Of a stretch of 64,000 nucleotides of DNA, positions 1-8,629 are shown piece after piece. The notes under the pieces were generated by a model. The model searched no databases. It was not told the DNA's origin and saw only the letters and a list, made by a program, of their open reading frames with translations. Numbering within the stretch: position 1 is the first letter of the stretch; each line of letters begins with the position of its first letter. This DNA comes from an uncultured Chitinophaga sp. GTDB lineage: Bacteria > Bacteroidota > Bacteroidia > Chitinophagales > Chitinophagaceae. The translations under genes and the position numbers were made by a program. The DNA is taken from the NCBI RefSeq assembly GCF_937898475.1, contig NZ_CALEJS010000013.1:248001-312000 (forward strand). Reading direction: 5' to 3'.

Positions 1-706
1 CATTTGTCTCCTCGCCGGTAGAGCTCAGGATACAGTTACTAAAATAGATTGTACCAGCAGCCGCCCTCTCCTGTTTGCCTGTAAGCCGGCTAAAGAAAGG
101 ATGCACGATGGGGTAAGTTCGTTCTGTGCTGTTGCCCAGCACAAGATCTGATACTACAAACATAGCCTCCTGTTTGGCGTTGGCTACAGTAGCAGAAACA
201 AAGATCCTATATGCATTACCGTCCGCTCTCCCTGCTGAAGCGGCAAACTGCACGGGTAATGTATCACATCTGTTCCATCCGGAGAGTGCCTCATACAGCG
301 GAACCTGGTATCCGTCATATGATACGGTAAACTCCTTGTAATAGTATGCCTTTTCTGCAGGGACATACAGACATAACGCAAACCCGCTGATGTTTTTCAA
401 AAATGCCCGCTGACTTAAAAAACCATGTGCAGGAGCAAATGCAGGCCCGGCAGGGAAATGCGTTTGCCATAGCAGTCGCGTATTGCCGCTGCTATTATAT
501 CCGAGGCAGTAGCCGGTGTTCACCGGGCTTTCAAAAAATTCATATTCCGGGAAAAAATATTTTTTTCCATCTGGCTCACAGCTCGGGTCCTTCCGGATAT
601 GATATATGGTATCCGCCGGACTCTTATCATCATATACCGTTTCCCATTGCGCCCGTAAGGTGAACGGCAAGAACAGAAAAAATATCAATATCCGTACGCT
701 AATCAT
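1..706 (-). CDS. secreted protein of unknown function, C-terminus outside window
   Basis: An open frame runs from an ATG at 706 leftwards through the window edge without a stop (235 codons seen). The N-terminus is a classic signal peptide: MISVRILIFFLFLPFTLRAQ, with a hydrophobic core and a cleavage site after RAQ or RA. The mature part is rich in aromatic residues, Gly and Ser and has several Cys, which fits an exported beta-rich protein. I recognise no family. It starts 9 bp after the stop of the UPF0489 gene on the same strand, so the two are probably co-transcribed. The reading frame was translated by hand base by base and is clean; only the function is unknown. Confidence 0.75.
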   Translation of the reverse strand, partial: MISVRILIFFLFLPFTLRAQWETVYDDKSPADTIYHIRKDPSCEPDGKKYFFPEYEFFESPVNTGYCLGYNSSGNTRLLWQTHFPAGPAFAPAHGFLSQRAFLKNISGFALCLYVPAEKAYYYKEFTVSYDGYQVPLYEALSGWNRCDTLPVQFAASAGRADGNAYRIFVSATVANAKQEAMFVVSDLVLGNSTERTYPIVHPFFSRLTGKQERAAAGTIYFSNCILSSTGEETN

Positions 707-715
707 ACTGCCTTA

Positions 716-1699
716 TTAATACGCTTCCGTGTAAGACTCCTGAGCTATACCGGCTCCTTTAGCTATCAATTCACCGATTGGCGTGATCTCCAGTTCATAC
801 ATGTCCTTCAGACCGCTGATGAGTGTATCTTCTATCTTTCTCCATTGATCATGTGGCGTATAGCCGCTATACCTCGATCGGCATATTGTAATAACGGATG
901 GCCTTAACTTCTTTTCGGACAGCTTACGGAAGAAAAGTGTCATCCGTTGCGCTATGGCTGCATCATCTACTTTAAGAGAAAAAGGATAAACATCCGGGTA
1001 AACCTCCCGGTAATTATTAAGTACGAGGTAATACTTTCCGGCCCGCTGTATGGCTTCCGCCTTGCAACCCATGTAACGTATCCGGTGATAGGGATCCCGC
1101 ATAAATTTTTCGTACTCGCTCAACGTTACTTCTATAAACAGTTCTTCCAGTTCATTGGGATTACCGGAACAGGAGAAGTAATCGAGGTCAATATCAAGCG
1201 CCACATTTCCTGCTGCCGGAAGACCTTCTATGGTTCTCAGGTAATACCCGAATATATGTACATCAGACTCGGGGTACTCTTTTGCCCTCAGAATGACAGG
1301 TGTCACCTCTCCTCCAATGAGCTTTCTGCCTTCGCTGTTATATGAACGTACATACATTTTACGGGAGAGGTCCTTCTTCTTCCTGTGCTCCTGTTTGATC
1401 CAATAGACCTTATCAAAAAGCCCCTGGTAAATAGCAGGGAACATAAATGTGGCAATACCAACTTCGTTCCGGGTAAACACCTCCGCAGCTACGAGATCCG
1501 CCCATGCATCCTTTACAGATGTATTGAACCTTGGAATACCCATATCCGAATGCTCATCTACATGAATGAGCGTATTTCCATTTGCGGCGATCAGCTTGTT
1601 GTGAACACAGTAGCACCATGTATAAAATGCCTCATTATGCTCTTCCAGGATAAAAGTGGGTATCTTCGTTTGCATAGTTAACAAAAGGGATCTGAACAT
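716..1699 (-). CDS. UPF0489 family, peptide-arginase-like metalloenzyme
   Basis: The 327-residue protein matches the UPF0489 pattern, whose characterised members are peptide arginases that turn arginine into ornithine in ribosomal peptides (OspR type). Candidate metal ligands of the ureohydrolase fold are visible: EEH at residues 19-21, HVDEHSD at 46-52 and DIDLD at 169-173. No signal peptide is seen, so it is probably cytoplasmic. It lies upstream of the secreted protein at 706 (9-bp gap) and is divergent from the condensation-domain gene at 2150. An internal Met at residue 9 (start at 1675) is an equally good start, because the family usually begins just before the first His motif. I see no arginine-rich precursor peptide next to it. 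The substrate is therefore unknown; arginase-like chemistry is inferred from the ligands. Confidence 0.75.
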   Translation of the reverse strand: MFRSLLLTMQTKIPTFILEEHNEAFYTWCYCVHNKLIAANGNTLIHVDEHSDMGIPRFNTSVKDAWADLVAAEVFTRNEVGIATFMFPAIYQGLFDKVYWIKQEHRKKKDLSRKMYVRSYNSEGRKLIGGEVTPVILRAKEYPESDVHIFGYYLRTIEGLPAAGNVALDIDLDYFSCSGNPNELEELFIEVTLSEYEKFMRDPYHRIRYMGCKAEAIQRAGKYYLVLNNYREVYPDVYPFSLKVDDAAIAQRMTLFFRKLSEKKLRPSVITICRSRYSGYTPHDQWRKIEDTLISGLKDMYELEITPIGELIAKGAGIAQESYTEAY

Positions 1700-2149
1700 T
1701 AAAGAAATGCTTCCTGTATGGCGCGATTAAAAATCCAGTATAGCTAAATTAAATTCCTAACAATGAATTACAATTCCCATTTTTTGATCACTACTCCGTA
1801 TTTCAGTTACCCGTGGCATTTCTACGGCCTTTAATTACTATCTGATTATAACAATGTATCATCAGAGGATAACTGTAATATTTTTTTTTCAAATGCTTTT
1901 TTTTTCAGAAAACAATATTTAGTTTTATAAAGAATAACCGTAGAGACACATCAATTGTCAGTCTTTTTAGTAAATATGTTTCTATGCTCACGACTTTGCC
2001 AACAGCACATTTATAGTAAACCCGTGAATTGTGTTTTGACGTGTAAATACTGAATCCGACAAAACCCAGGTGTACATTGCCCCCTTTATTGCAGAGCGCT
2101 TGTAGCAATGTTTGTAATGCTACTTGTATACATTAAACAATGGAAGCAT
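1700..2149. promoter_or_regulatory. AT-rich divergent intergenic region
   Basis: This 450-bp stretch separates the leftward UPF0489 gene from the rightward condensation-domain gene and must hold both promoters. It is AT-rich, with T runs around 1880-1905. I found no convincing TTTG-N19-TAnnTTTG pair and no good short coding frame. The short leftward frame ending near 1905 looks like chance. Confidence 0.3.
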
Positions 2150-3499
2150 ATGACAGCAGACATCAGCACTTTAAAGTTCCCCGGATCACAAGAGTTAACA
2201 CTCACAGATGCCTCCCCTGGGCAGCTCCAGTCCTGGCATCACAACTCAGGTATTCAAAACGGACAAATGCCGGACACCCTCGCAGTACAAGTCGTACAGC
2301 AACATCTTCATGTGGATGCCCTTGAACTGTCAGTAAAGCAGCTGATCATTCGTCATGAAAGCCTACGAACCTTTTTCCGGAAAATTGATGGCGTTATCAA
2401 ACAGGTGATCATTCCGTACAACAATGAGCTGTTCTGCATAAGGCGGATGAATCTGCAGGAAGACAGTGATTTCGAAGAGACCATAAACAATACCTACATC
2501 TCGTGTGCAAAGGAGTTAAGTGACCTTGAGTCAGGCCCGCTTATCAAAATGGTTCTTTTTCATTGTCCGGGTAACCGTTATAAGTTCCTGGTCGTTATTC
2601 ACCATATCATCTCAGACGCCTGGTCACTGAATATCATCAAGGAAGAACTGAACATATTCTACAAAGCCTTTAAGAATGGTGCAGTGCCCGTTATTACGCC
2701 GCTTCCTATGCAGCTCAGTGAGTACTGCAGGCAGGAAAATAAACGGTTCAATGAAAGAAAAACAGCAGAGATCGCCTATTGGAAAGAAAAGCTCAGCAAA
2801 ATTAACGGCAAATATCGGCGTGAAACTATTGAAGCGCTCAACAACAGCGCTGCAGCAACATTTGCCGAAAACATAACCGGCCAAAGGTATACTGCGTTAA
2901 ATACCGTTGCCATAGCCTGTAACATAAACACCGCGGGTGTGCTGTATACCTGCCTTTCATTGCTGCTTCATTATATTACAGGCAGGGAGAACGTGCTTAT
3001 TGCCGCTTCTGTTACCGACAGATCGTCTGAAAGGACCAGGCGCCTAATAGGTCGGTTGGTAAGCGGTATCTATTTATACAGATCCTTACGGCCGCAGGCC
3101 ACGATAAAAGAACACATTGCAGAGATCTATGTCGATCTCCTCCGCTCCTGCAGGCATAGCATTTCGAATCATGAAATGCTGGGCATAAATGAATCTGCTT
3201 TACGCGCCAACTGCGACCTGTTCCTGAATTTCGAAAAGAAATTGAGCGTTGAAACGTCCTGCAGCGTTGTAAAAACAGGGCATCAACAGGAACATGGCGC
3301 ATACTATGCACTTTCATGCACTATTACCGAATTTAACGACGGCCTTTCGCTCAGGTGGAAATATTCCCACGCATGCTATGACCAACGCCGGATCGAACAT
3401 ATTTCACAGAGGAACAATCAAATCCTGGACTACATGTCCGCATATCCCCAACATAGCGTTGGCGATATGTTCAGGCACCTGAGGCTGCATAAGCTATAA
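2150..3499 (+). CDS. stand-alone condensation-domain protein
   Basis: This is one NRPS-type condensation/acyltransferase domain of about 450 residues, with no adenylation or carrier domain attached. Numbered from the upstream ATG at 2108, it shows the early RHESLRTFF motif (82-90) and the active-site HHIISDAW at 165-172, a variant of HHxxxDG that keeps the second His and the Asp but has Ala for Gly. Such domains condense two activated acyl or aminoacyl groups, or transfer acyl groups to alcohols or amines. I prefer the ATG at 2150 because the 14 residues before it are hydrophobic and unlike the family. It is followed by the AraC gene (35-bp gap) and the glycosyltransferase on the same strand. 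With no NRPS partners nearby it may act on a free acyl-CoA or carrier encoded elsewhere. Confidence 0.75.
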   Translation: MTADISTLKFPGSQELTLTDASPGQLQSWHHNSGIQNGQMPDTLAVQVVQQHLHVDALELSVKQLIIRHESLRTFFRKIDGVIKQVIIPYNNELFCIRRMNLQEDSDFEETINNTYISCAKELSDLESGPLIKMVLFHCPGNRYKFLVVIHHIISDAWSLNIIKEELNIFYKAFKNGAVPVITPLPMQLSEYCRQENKRFNERKTAEIAYWKEKLSKINGKYRRETIEALNNSAAATFAENITGQRYTALNTVAIACNINTAGVLYTCLSLLLHYITGRENVLIAASVTDRSSERTRRLIGRLVSGIYLYRSLRPQATIKEHIAEIYVDLLRSCRHSISNHEMLGINESALRANCDLFLNFEKKLSVETSCSVVKTGHQQEHGAYYALSCTITEFNDGLSLRWKYSHACYDQRRIEHISQRNNQILDYMSAYPQHSVGDMFRHLRLHKL

Positions 3500-3534
3500 A
3501 AGACGCGCCTGTACAATCATACAATATTCCCTCA

Positions 3535-4347
3535 ATGCTTCCTGCAAAACCTGTAATTATGGATATCTCATGCGATGCAAAATGTCTCGTTCTTGCCAAG
3601 GATGAATCTGCAAGGGAAATTGAAGACATCCTGTCCCCGCATTATAACCTCATGGTCACTCACAAAAATTTCTTCGACCCTTCGCAGATACTGCGGCGTG
3701 AAAATATCCTGTGCGTTGTTGTCTACATCAAGAAAGGATACTTCGACCTGATACGGCCAGCGCTCCAGTTATCCAAAAGTCATTTTTCATTTATTCCCTT
3801 CATCAGTATCCTTCATGAAGTAGACCTGGAAATTGTCAGGATCTGCGGACATATTGGTATTGACCGGGTATTGGACAGGGGCACTCTTTACAGCCTGAAG
3901 AACGTCGTCTCCTCAGCGATCCAGCAGCACACCGTCAGGGTAAAGGCATCCGACTTCGGAATTGATCGAAATGGATATCCTTTACTGGTCAACCGCGCAC
4001 TGCGCTTTGTTGAAGAGAATTACCTGTCCCTGATGAGCAGCAAAGAAATTGCAGAATTCGCAAGGATATCAGACTGCGCGTTATCCCGCATATTCAGGCA
4101 ACATCAGCTTGTAGGTCCCAAACGCCTGCTAATGTTCTTTAAGGTAAGACACGCCGTTTATCTGATGGAGAACAAATCATTGGGGATAAAAGATATAGCA
4201 ATTCTTTCAGGGTTCACAGATGAGAAACGGATCAACGATTGCTTCCATAGGATTTTCCAAACCTCTCCTCATAAGTTCAGAAGCGAGCTGACGGGAAATG
4301 AGCAGCGGGCAGAAATGTGGCATTCCATTTTCAGAAGCAATATCTAA
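3535..4347 (+). CDS. AraC-type transcriptional regulator
   Basis: The last 110 or so residues form the double helix-turn-helix of the AraC/XylS family: the first helix pair is around MSSKEIAEFARISDCALSRIF and the second around IKDIAILSGFTDEKRINDCF, ending in the typical SPHKFR. The first 130 residues resemble a response-regulator or sensor-like alpha/beta fold (CLVLAKDESAREIEDIL), but I see no clear phosphoacceptor Asp motif. It sits between the condensation-domain gene and the glycosyltransferase, so it probably controls this small locus. A second Met at residue 9 (3559) could also be the start. Confidence 0.8.
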   Translation: MLPAKPVIMDISCDAKCLVLAKDESAREIEDILSPHYNLMVTHKNFFDPSQILRRENILCVVVYIKKGYFDLIRPALQLSKSHFSFIPFISILHEVDLEIVRICGHIGIDRVLDRGTLYSLKNVVSSAIQQHTVRVKASDFGIDRNGYPLLVNRALRFVEENYLSLMSSKEIAEFARISDCALSRIFRQHQLVGPKRLLMFFKVRHAVYLMENKSLGIKDIAILSGFTDEKRINDCFHRIFQTSPHKFRSELTGNEQRAEMWHSIFRSNI

Positions 4348-4364
4348 CCCATAAAGACTCGACT

Positions 4365-5198
4365 ATGCAACAGCTATCCAACAGGTTCATTATTATTATT
4401 CCGGTATTTAATGCAGCAACATTAATCGGTGCCGCCATAGAGTCCGTGATGAGTCAGGAGTTTGATAATCTTGGTATCATCATAAGGGATGATATCTCCA
4501 CCGACGGCACCCCTGCTGTCTTACACCAATTGCTGGGTATAGATGGGGTAAACACCACCTATAAAAGGGTCGGAAAAAAGGATATATGCTATGTAAGGAA
4601 TAATGAAAAACTTTACGGCGGGGGCAACACTTACCACAGTGTATTACATTATGTAAAAAACAAAGATGCAGTTATAGGTGTAGTGGACGGAGATGATCAG
4701 CTGATAGATAACAAAGCTGCAAAGAAAATATACCGGCTTTATGAAAAACATAACATGTGGATGGTTTGGTCTCAACACCAGTCCAGACAGCTGCAGCAGC
4801 AGGGACTAACCGGCTATTCATCCCGGCTTCCACCGGATGAAATAATCTATTCTTCACGGAACTATTGGGCTGTTTCCCATTTCAGGACCTGCAAGGCATG
4901 GTTGTTCAATAAGATCAACCGGAAAGATCTCAAGGATCCGTTCTGCGAGGCACCCTTCTTCAGGGTGGCAGGAGATGCAGCGCTTTTATATCCGCTAATT
5001 GAGCTTTGCGGCAACCAGAAATCATTCTTTTTAGATGAAGTGCTTTATCTGTATAATGACGGCCTCTGTACAAACGAGGCAGCACTTTATCCTTCCGATG
5101 TATCAAAATATACACAATATATCCGCGAAGTACAGCATCGCTACAAACAGCAGAGCGCCTTGCAAAGTAAAGCCGCAACTAATATGCTCATACCCTGA
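4365..5198 (+). CDS. family 2 glycosyltransferase
   Basis: The protein opens with the GT-A nucleotide-sugar fold: FIIIIPVFNAATLIGAAIESVM near the start, RDDISTDGT about 35 residues later, and VVDGDD as the DxD metal site. It is about 277 residues long and has no membrane segment, so it probably transfers a sugar to a lipid, protein or small-molecule acceptor in the cytoplasm. An upstream ATG at 4317 lies inside the AraC gene; I take the ATG at 4365, 17 bp after the AraC stop. Its 3' end overlaps the convergent GNAT gene by 11 bp. Donor and acceptor cannot be told from sequence. Confidence 0.8.
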   Translation: MQQLSNRFIIIIPVFNAATLIGAAIESVMSQEFDNLGIIIRDDISTDGTPAVLHQLLGIDGVNTTYKRVGKKDICYVRNNEKLYGGGNTYHSVLHYVKNKDAVIGVVDGDDQLIDNKAAKKIYRLYEKHNMWMVWSQHQSRQLQQQGLTGYSSRLPPDEIIYSSRNYWAVSHFRTCKAWLFNKINRKDLKDPFCEAPFFRVAGDAALLYPLIELCGNQKSFFLDEVLYLYNDGLCTNEAALYPSDVSKYTQYIREVQHRYKQQSALQSKAATNMLIP

Positions 5199-5934
5199 AG
5201 AAATAATTCCTTATCACGAATTCCTCTTTAAAGCCCAGCTTCAGGTATAGGCCCTTCCCCATAGCGGAAGCTTGCAATGTGGCATATTCTGCCTTCAAAG
5301 CGATCGCCCTGTTCAGAATAAAAGCCATCATATCATCAGCAAAACCCTTTCTGCGCATTTCGGGGATAACGCCTACCGAATGAATACCGGATATGTTTCC
5401 CGTGTTATATAATATCGCGGTGCCTACCGGCTGTGATTCATCACGGGCGATGTAATACTCAATTTCTTTGTAAGTTCTCATCAGTATCTCTTCATGGATG
5501 TAATAGCCGAAGGCCTGCTTAAACAGGTTGCACCACAGCCCGGCGGTATCATCGTCCGTAACCCGTGTATAATCCAGGCGGATGTTTTGTTCAAAGGGCC
5601 TGACCAGCTTTAAGGACATGCCTATCTGCATGTTTCGTTGTTGAAATCCTGCTGTATCAGGCAGCTGAAAAGACTGACTGTTGTATATGTCCCAGTAAGG
5701 AAGCGTGAACACGGTAGCTTTGCCGGCTATGCTCCGGGCCGCTTCTGCAAGCAGGGCTTCGGTGAGATCTTCATTAAACCAGATGCGGTTGGGCCATTCG
5801 GAGTGTGGCACTTCTGCATAGCAGAATGCTTCTTTCTCGAGGCAGCCGTTAAAAGGGATACTTGCCTGTTTCCAGAGCCCGGTAAGATTCGCTATGTTGG
5901 CATGTATGGTGTAGTTGTCAGGACGGCTTGTCAT
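5188..5934 (-). CDS. GNAT-family N-acetyltransferase
   Basis: The second half carries the acetyl-CoA binding motif A of GNAT enzymes: a beta strand SGIHSVGVIPEMRRKGFADDMM, with the R/Q-x-x-G-x-A type pyrophosphate loop, then the LYLKLGF segment typical of motif B. The first 115 residues form a less conserved domain, as in two-domain GNATs. At 248 residues it is long for a single GNAT domain. The gene is convergent with the glycosyltransferase and overlaps its end. The acceptor substrate is unknown. Confidence 0.8.
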   Translation of the reverse strand: MTSRPDNYTIHANIANLTGLWKQASIPFNGCLEKEAFCYAEVPHSEWPNRIWFNEDLTEALLAEAARSIAGKATVFTLPYWDIYNSQSFQLPDTAGFQQRNMQIGMSLKLVRPFEQNIRLDYTRVTDDDTAGLWCNLFKQAFGYYIHEEILMRTYKEIEYYIARDESQPVGTAILYNTGNISGIHSVGVIPEMRRKGFADDMMAFILNRAIALKAEYATLQASAMGKGLYLKLGFKEEFVIRNYFFRV

Positions 5935-6001
5935 GGTGAGAAATCAGGATTGAGATCAGCAACAAATTTACAACTTTGTTTGCCGATCCAATCCTTTAAC
6001 C

Positions 6002-6919
6002 TTACTCATTCCAATGCTCACTATTTTTTGCATTTTTGAGCTCATCAATTTCTTTTTTCAGATCTATTATATACAAGGTCAGTTCTTCCACTTTCTGCAG
6101 CAACCGCCTGTTCATCTCTCCAACGTCCAGTCCATTCCTTTCTATCTCGGCTGCTGAAGGAATATCTGGCAGATGCTGATTACATTTTATGTAATTTTCC
6201 AGTTCGTGTAACGGAAGAAGGGAGTACTCCGGGGTAAAAACATAATCCGCCCAGCCAGTCTGCACAACCTTCAACCTTTTGGAAAAGATATCACCGTTTA
6301 CCGCCAGTTTGGCCTGTGGGTTATTGGTACCAATACCTACATTTCCATTTGCATCTATGCGTACACGCTCCACGCTGCCATTTGTTGAGAAAATAAGAAA
6401 TCCTCCCGGTGTGACAGCGTCAAGATAATTAGCATTATTGCGGGTAAATGCAATTCTTGCCCCGCTGGCCTGAAATTGTATATGACCTAATGAGCCGGCT
6501 ATATCAAGCTTTTCAGTAGGGGTAGCCGTCCCTATTCCGACATTGCCCGAATTGAAAAAACTGTTCCCGTCGGAGTATAACTGTATTTTCAATACGATGG
6601 AATCCTGTTTAGGTGCACTGAATAAACTGAGCCGGGACGATGTCGGGCCAATATTGGAACCACCCGGCCGCAGTTCTACGGCATTGTGGCTAAATGCCCC
6701 CGGGCGGCTGCCCATTACCAGGCTATGACCAATCCAGTGAAAATAGCTGTAGTTCCACCCATTAATAGAATGGGCACTATTCAGGTATATTCGCCCACCC
6801 TGTACATGGAGCCTTTCAAGCGGAGTGGTAACCCCGATAGCAATACTGTCGGCTGTGATCTTCTGGGCCATTACTGACATGGGTGCAAGCAATAAAAATA
6901 GGAGTGTTTTTGTTTTCAT
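6002..6919 (-). CDS. exported GIGT-repeat protein with tail-fibre-like coiled-coil end
   Basis: A signal peptide (MKTKTLLFLLLAPMSVMAQ) is followed by repeats of the type NVGIGTxxPxxKLxVxG, seen at about residues 25-40, 125-145 and 190-210. These repeats are common in Bacteroidota surface proteins and in phage tail-fibre-like stalks. The last 80 residues contain FTPEYSLLPLHELENYIKCN, then LPDIPSAAEIE and a heptad-rich coiled coil (NRRLLQKVEELTLYIIDLKK), which resembles the trimerising end of tail-spike-like proteins. It is probably a trimeric exported or surface protein. The gene stands alone between a convergent-type gap and a 540-bp gap; its job is not known. Confidence 0.7.
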   Translation of the reverse strand: MKTKTLLFLLLAPMSVMAQKITADSIAIGVTTPLERLHVQGGRIYLNSAHSINGWNYSYFHWIGHSLVMGSRPGAFSHNAVELRPGGSNIGPTSSRLSLFSAPKQDSIVLKIQLYSDGNSFFNSGNVGIGTATPTEKLDIAGSLGHIQFQASGARIAFTRNNANYLDAVTPGGFLIFSTNGSVERVRIDANGNVGIGTNNPQAKLAVNGDIFSKRLKVVQTGWADYVFTPEYSLLPLHELENYIKCNQHLPDIPSAAEIERNGLDVGEMNRRLLQKVEELTLYIIDLKKEIDELKNAKNSEHWNE

Positions 6920-7459
6920 GCGGGTCTGTTAATTTAAGAAATTGAAAAAATACAGGGCGTCATGCCAGCGTATATTTCGTCTGCAGCTTGTTGGGATCTT
7001 CATTATGTGATTCAGAAATCAATTACTGTCTGGGCCAACTCAATGATGTACGCTTAAAATATTCTATTCATCGCTTACTTAATTAGATATAGGGAATATG
7101 CTTGTTCTCTTGCATTATTAAACATAGTAAAACAAAGAAAGAATTTTTCCCTGAAATGCAGGTAAGTTTTTTTTAGCACTATCAGGCGGCCGGTTTTCTA
7201 CACCATACTATTTTACCCCTCTACTCCATACGCCATCCTTGCACTATCCGGGAGGATACAAAGTGGTTTTCGTAAGATCCTGTACGAGGTCTTCAGGTAA
7301 AATATACTCCATACAAATAGATATCCGGCTTCGATTGTTTTAATTGATAATCAATAAATTACTAAATACTCCCATTTCTCCCAAAAAAATATTCCCCGCC
7401 TTGTCCAATTCCCGGTTCCCGGTTGTCATTAGGGTATAAAACAATAAAAAACTGACAAT
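6920..7459. other. 540-bp gene-poor gap
   Basis: This AT-rich gap lies between the start of the leftward GIGT-repeat gene and the rightward AhpD-like gene, so it should hold two divergent promoters. I saw no strong TAnnTTTG box at the expected distance and no RNA gene. Around 7280-7350 the minus strand has two short codon-like frames of about 20 residues each, too short to call. Confidence 0.3.
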
Positions 7460-7909
7460 ATGGAAACGAGACTCAATCTCTTCGAAAAAGGACAAAACGC
7501 GTTGAAACCATTATTCAGCTTTGGCAGCTATCTGAAGAAATCTCCCGTAGCAGATGTGCTTGAACTGGTATTTTTCCGTGTATCACAGATCAACGGTTGT
7601 GCTTACTGCCTGGATATGCATTCCAAAGATGCACGCGCCAAAGGTGAAACGGAACAGCGCCTCTACGGTATCAGCGCCTGGAAAGAAACGCCTTATTATA
7701 CCGACCGTGAAAGAGCCGCCTTTGCATGGGCGGAAGCCGTTACCAAATGCGATGTTCCGGATGAAGTATACGCCATCGCCAGGCAACAGTTCTCCGAAGA
7801 AGAACTGGTAGATCTTACCGTTGCCGTTACTACCATCAATACCTGGAACCGCCTCAATCTTTCTTTCCCGCAGGTAGCCGGTACTTACAGGGTAGGTCAA
7901 TTTGGATGA
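7460..7909 (+). CDS. AhpD-like carboxymuconolactone decarboxylase family protein
   Basis: The 149-residue protein has the AhpD/CMD core: FFRVSQINGCAYCLDMHSKDA, with the redox CxxC pair (CAYC) followed by the conserved His three residues on. Family members with this motif are peroxidase or disulfide-reductase like, and many take part in oxidative-stress defence. It precedes a decayed YCII gene, an intact YCII gene and an ECF42-like sigma factor, so this may be one stress-linked locus. Physiological substrate unknown. Confidence 0.85.
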   Translation: METRLNLFEKGQNALKPLFSFGSYLKKSPVADVLELVFFRVSQINGCAYCLDMHSKDARAKGETEQRLYGISAWKETPYYTDRERAAFAWAEAVTKCDVPDEVYAIARQQFSEEELVDLTVAVTTINTWNRLNLSFPQVAGTYRVGQFG

Positions 7910-7927
7910 TCTCCCACCCGTCAACAG

Positions 7928-8100
7928 ATGATGATGAATCAATTCCTGATCATATTTCAACATCTTGACATCAAAACATCGCAACCACCGCCGGACCAGT
8001 GGCAACACTGGTTCGCGCGCATGGTTGCCAGGGAAGGTTTGCCCTGGACCAACCAAAAGTCATCCATTATAAAGATACAGTTACTGATCATCGGCGGCGG
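7928..8100 (+). pseudogene. decayed YCII (DGPF) domain gene
   Basis: The frame from 7928 starts MMMNQFLIIFQHLDIKTSQ and reads through WQHWFARMVAREGLP, which parallels MKEFLLIF...WQEWFESLAAQDRL of the intact YCII gene 300 bp downstream. After that the similarity moves to another frame: KVIHYKDTVTD (about 8056-8090) matches KIVKANKSVTN of the neighbour and the family's VTDGPF motif. The rest of the domain is gone. This points to a frameshift or small deletion near 8040-8055 and loss of the C-terminal half. A sequencing error cannot explain the missing second half. Confidence 0.5.
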
Positions 8101-8231
8101 CTTTGCACAGCCACCGCGGCGCATGGAATGAAGGCACTTTCACCTTTGTAGCGGCAGGCGGAGGATTAACGGATAATTTATTAGTTTCGCAATGGAAATC
8201 ATCAATGATCACCTTCAGTCCGCCGCTAAGC

Positions 8232-8585
8232 ATGAAAGAGTTTCTATTAATATTCCGCAGGGACTTCATTAACAAGGAAGCACAGCCCGATAATAAAACA
8301 TACGTTGCTCACCTGGGGCGCTGGCAGGAATGGTTTGAAAGCCTTGCCGCGCAGGACCGCCTGGCTAGTCCGCCGCAACACTGGGACATGAAGGGCAAAA
8401 TAGTAAAAGCCAACAAGAGCGTTACCAACGGGCCCTATGTGGAGATCAAGGAATCCATCGGTGGTATGGCCGTCATCAAAGCCAGCAGCTATGAAGAAGC
8501 TACAGTTATCGCCCAGGGATGCCCCATACTCGAATTGGGCGGTAATGTAGAGATACGGAAGGCCTCCCACGCAAACGAGGAGTAA
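8232..8585 (+). CDS. YCII (DGPF) domain protein
   Basis: The 117-residue protein starts MKEFLLIFRRD and contains SVTNGPYVEIKESIGG, the family's VTDGPF-x-E-x-KE signature with Asn and Tyr replacements, then the ATVIAQGCPILELGG end that is typical of the dimeric ferredoxin-like YCII fold. The frame is open further upstream (to 8103), but those residues look like read-through of the decayed copy, so I start at 8232. YCII proteins are the standard partners of ECF42 sigma factors, and such a gene follows 44 bp later. Biochemical role unknown. Confidence 0.85.
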   Translation: MKEFLLIFRRDFINKEAQPDNKTYVAHLGRWQEWFESLAAQDRLASPPQHWDMKGKIVKANKSVTNGPYVEIKESIGGMAVIKASSYEEATVIAQGCPILELGGNVEIRKASHANEE

Positions 8586-8629
8586 TTTTGAAAATGCCTT
8601 TGTAACTTACAGGGGTATTTTTAAGATCT

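Noticed and set aside
1905..2108. 67-residue leftward frame as a RiPP precursor for the peptide-arginase-like enzyme
   Set aside because: It is divergent from the enzyme gene, has no leader motif, only scattered Arg, and covers the promoter side of the condensation-domain gene.
7280..7360. Two short minus-strand codon-like frames of about 20 residues
   Set aside because: Too short, no initiation context and no partner sequence; chance cannot be ruled out.
8103..8231. N-terminal extension of the intact YCII protein
   Set aside because: The extra 43 residues read through the decayed YCII copy and have no family similarity; the family begins at the Met at 8232.
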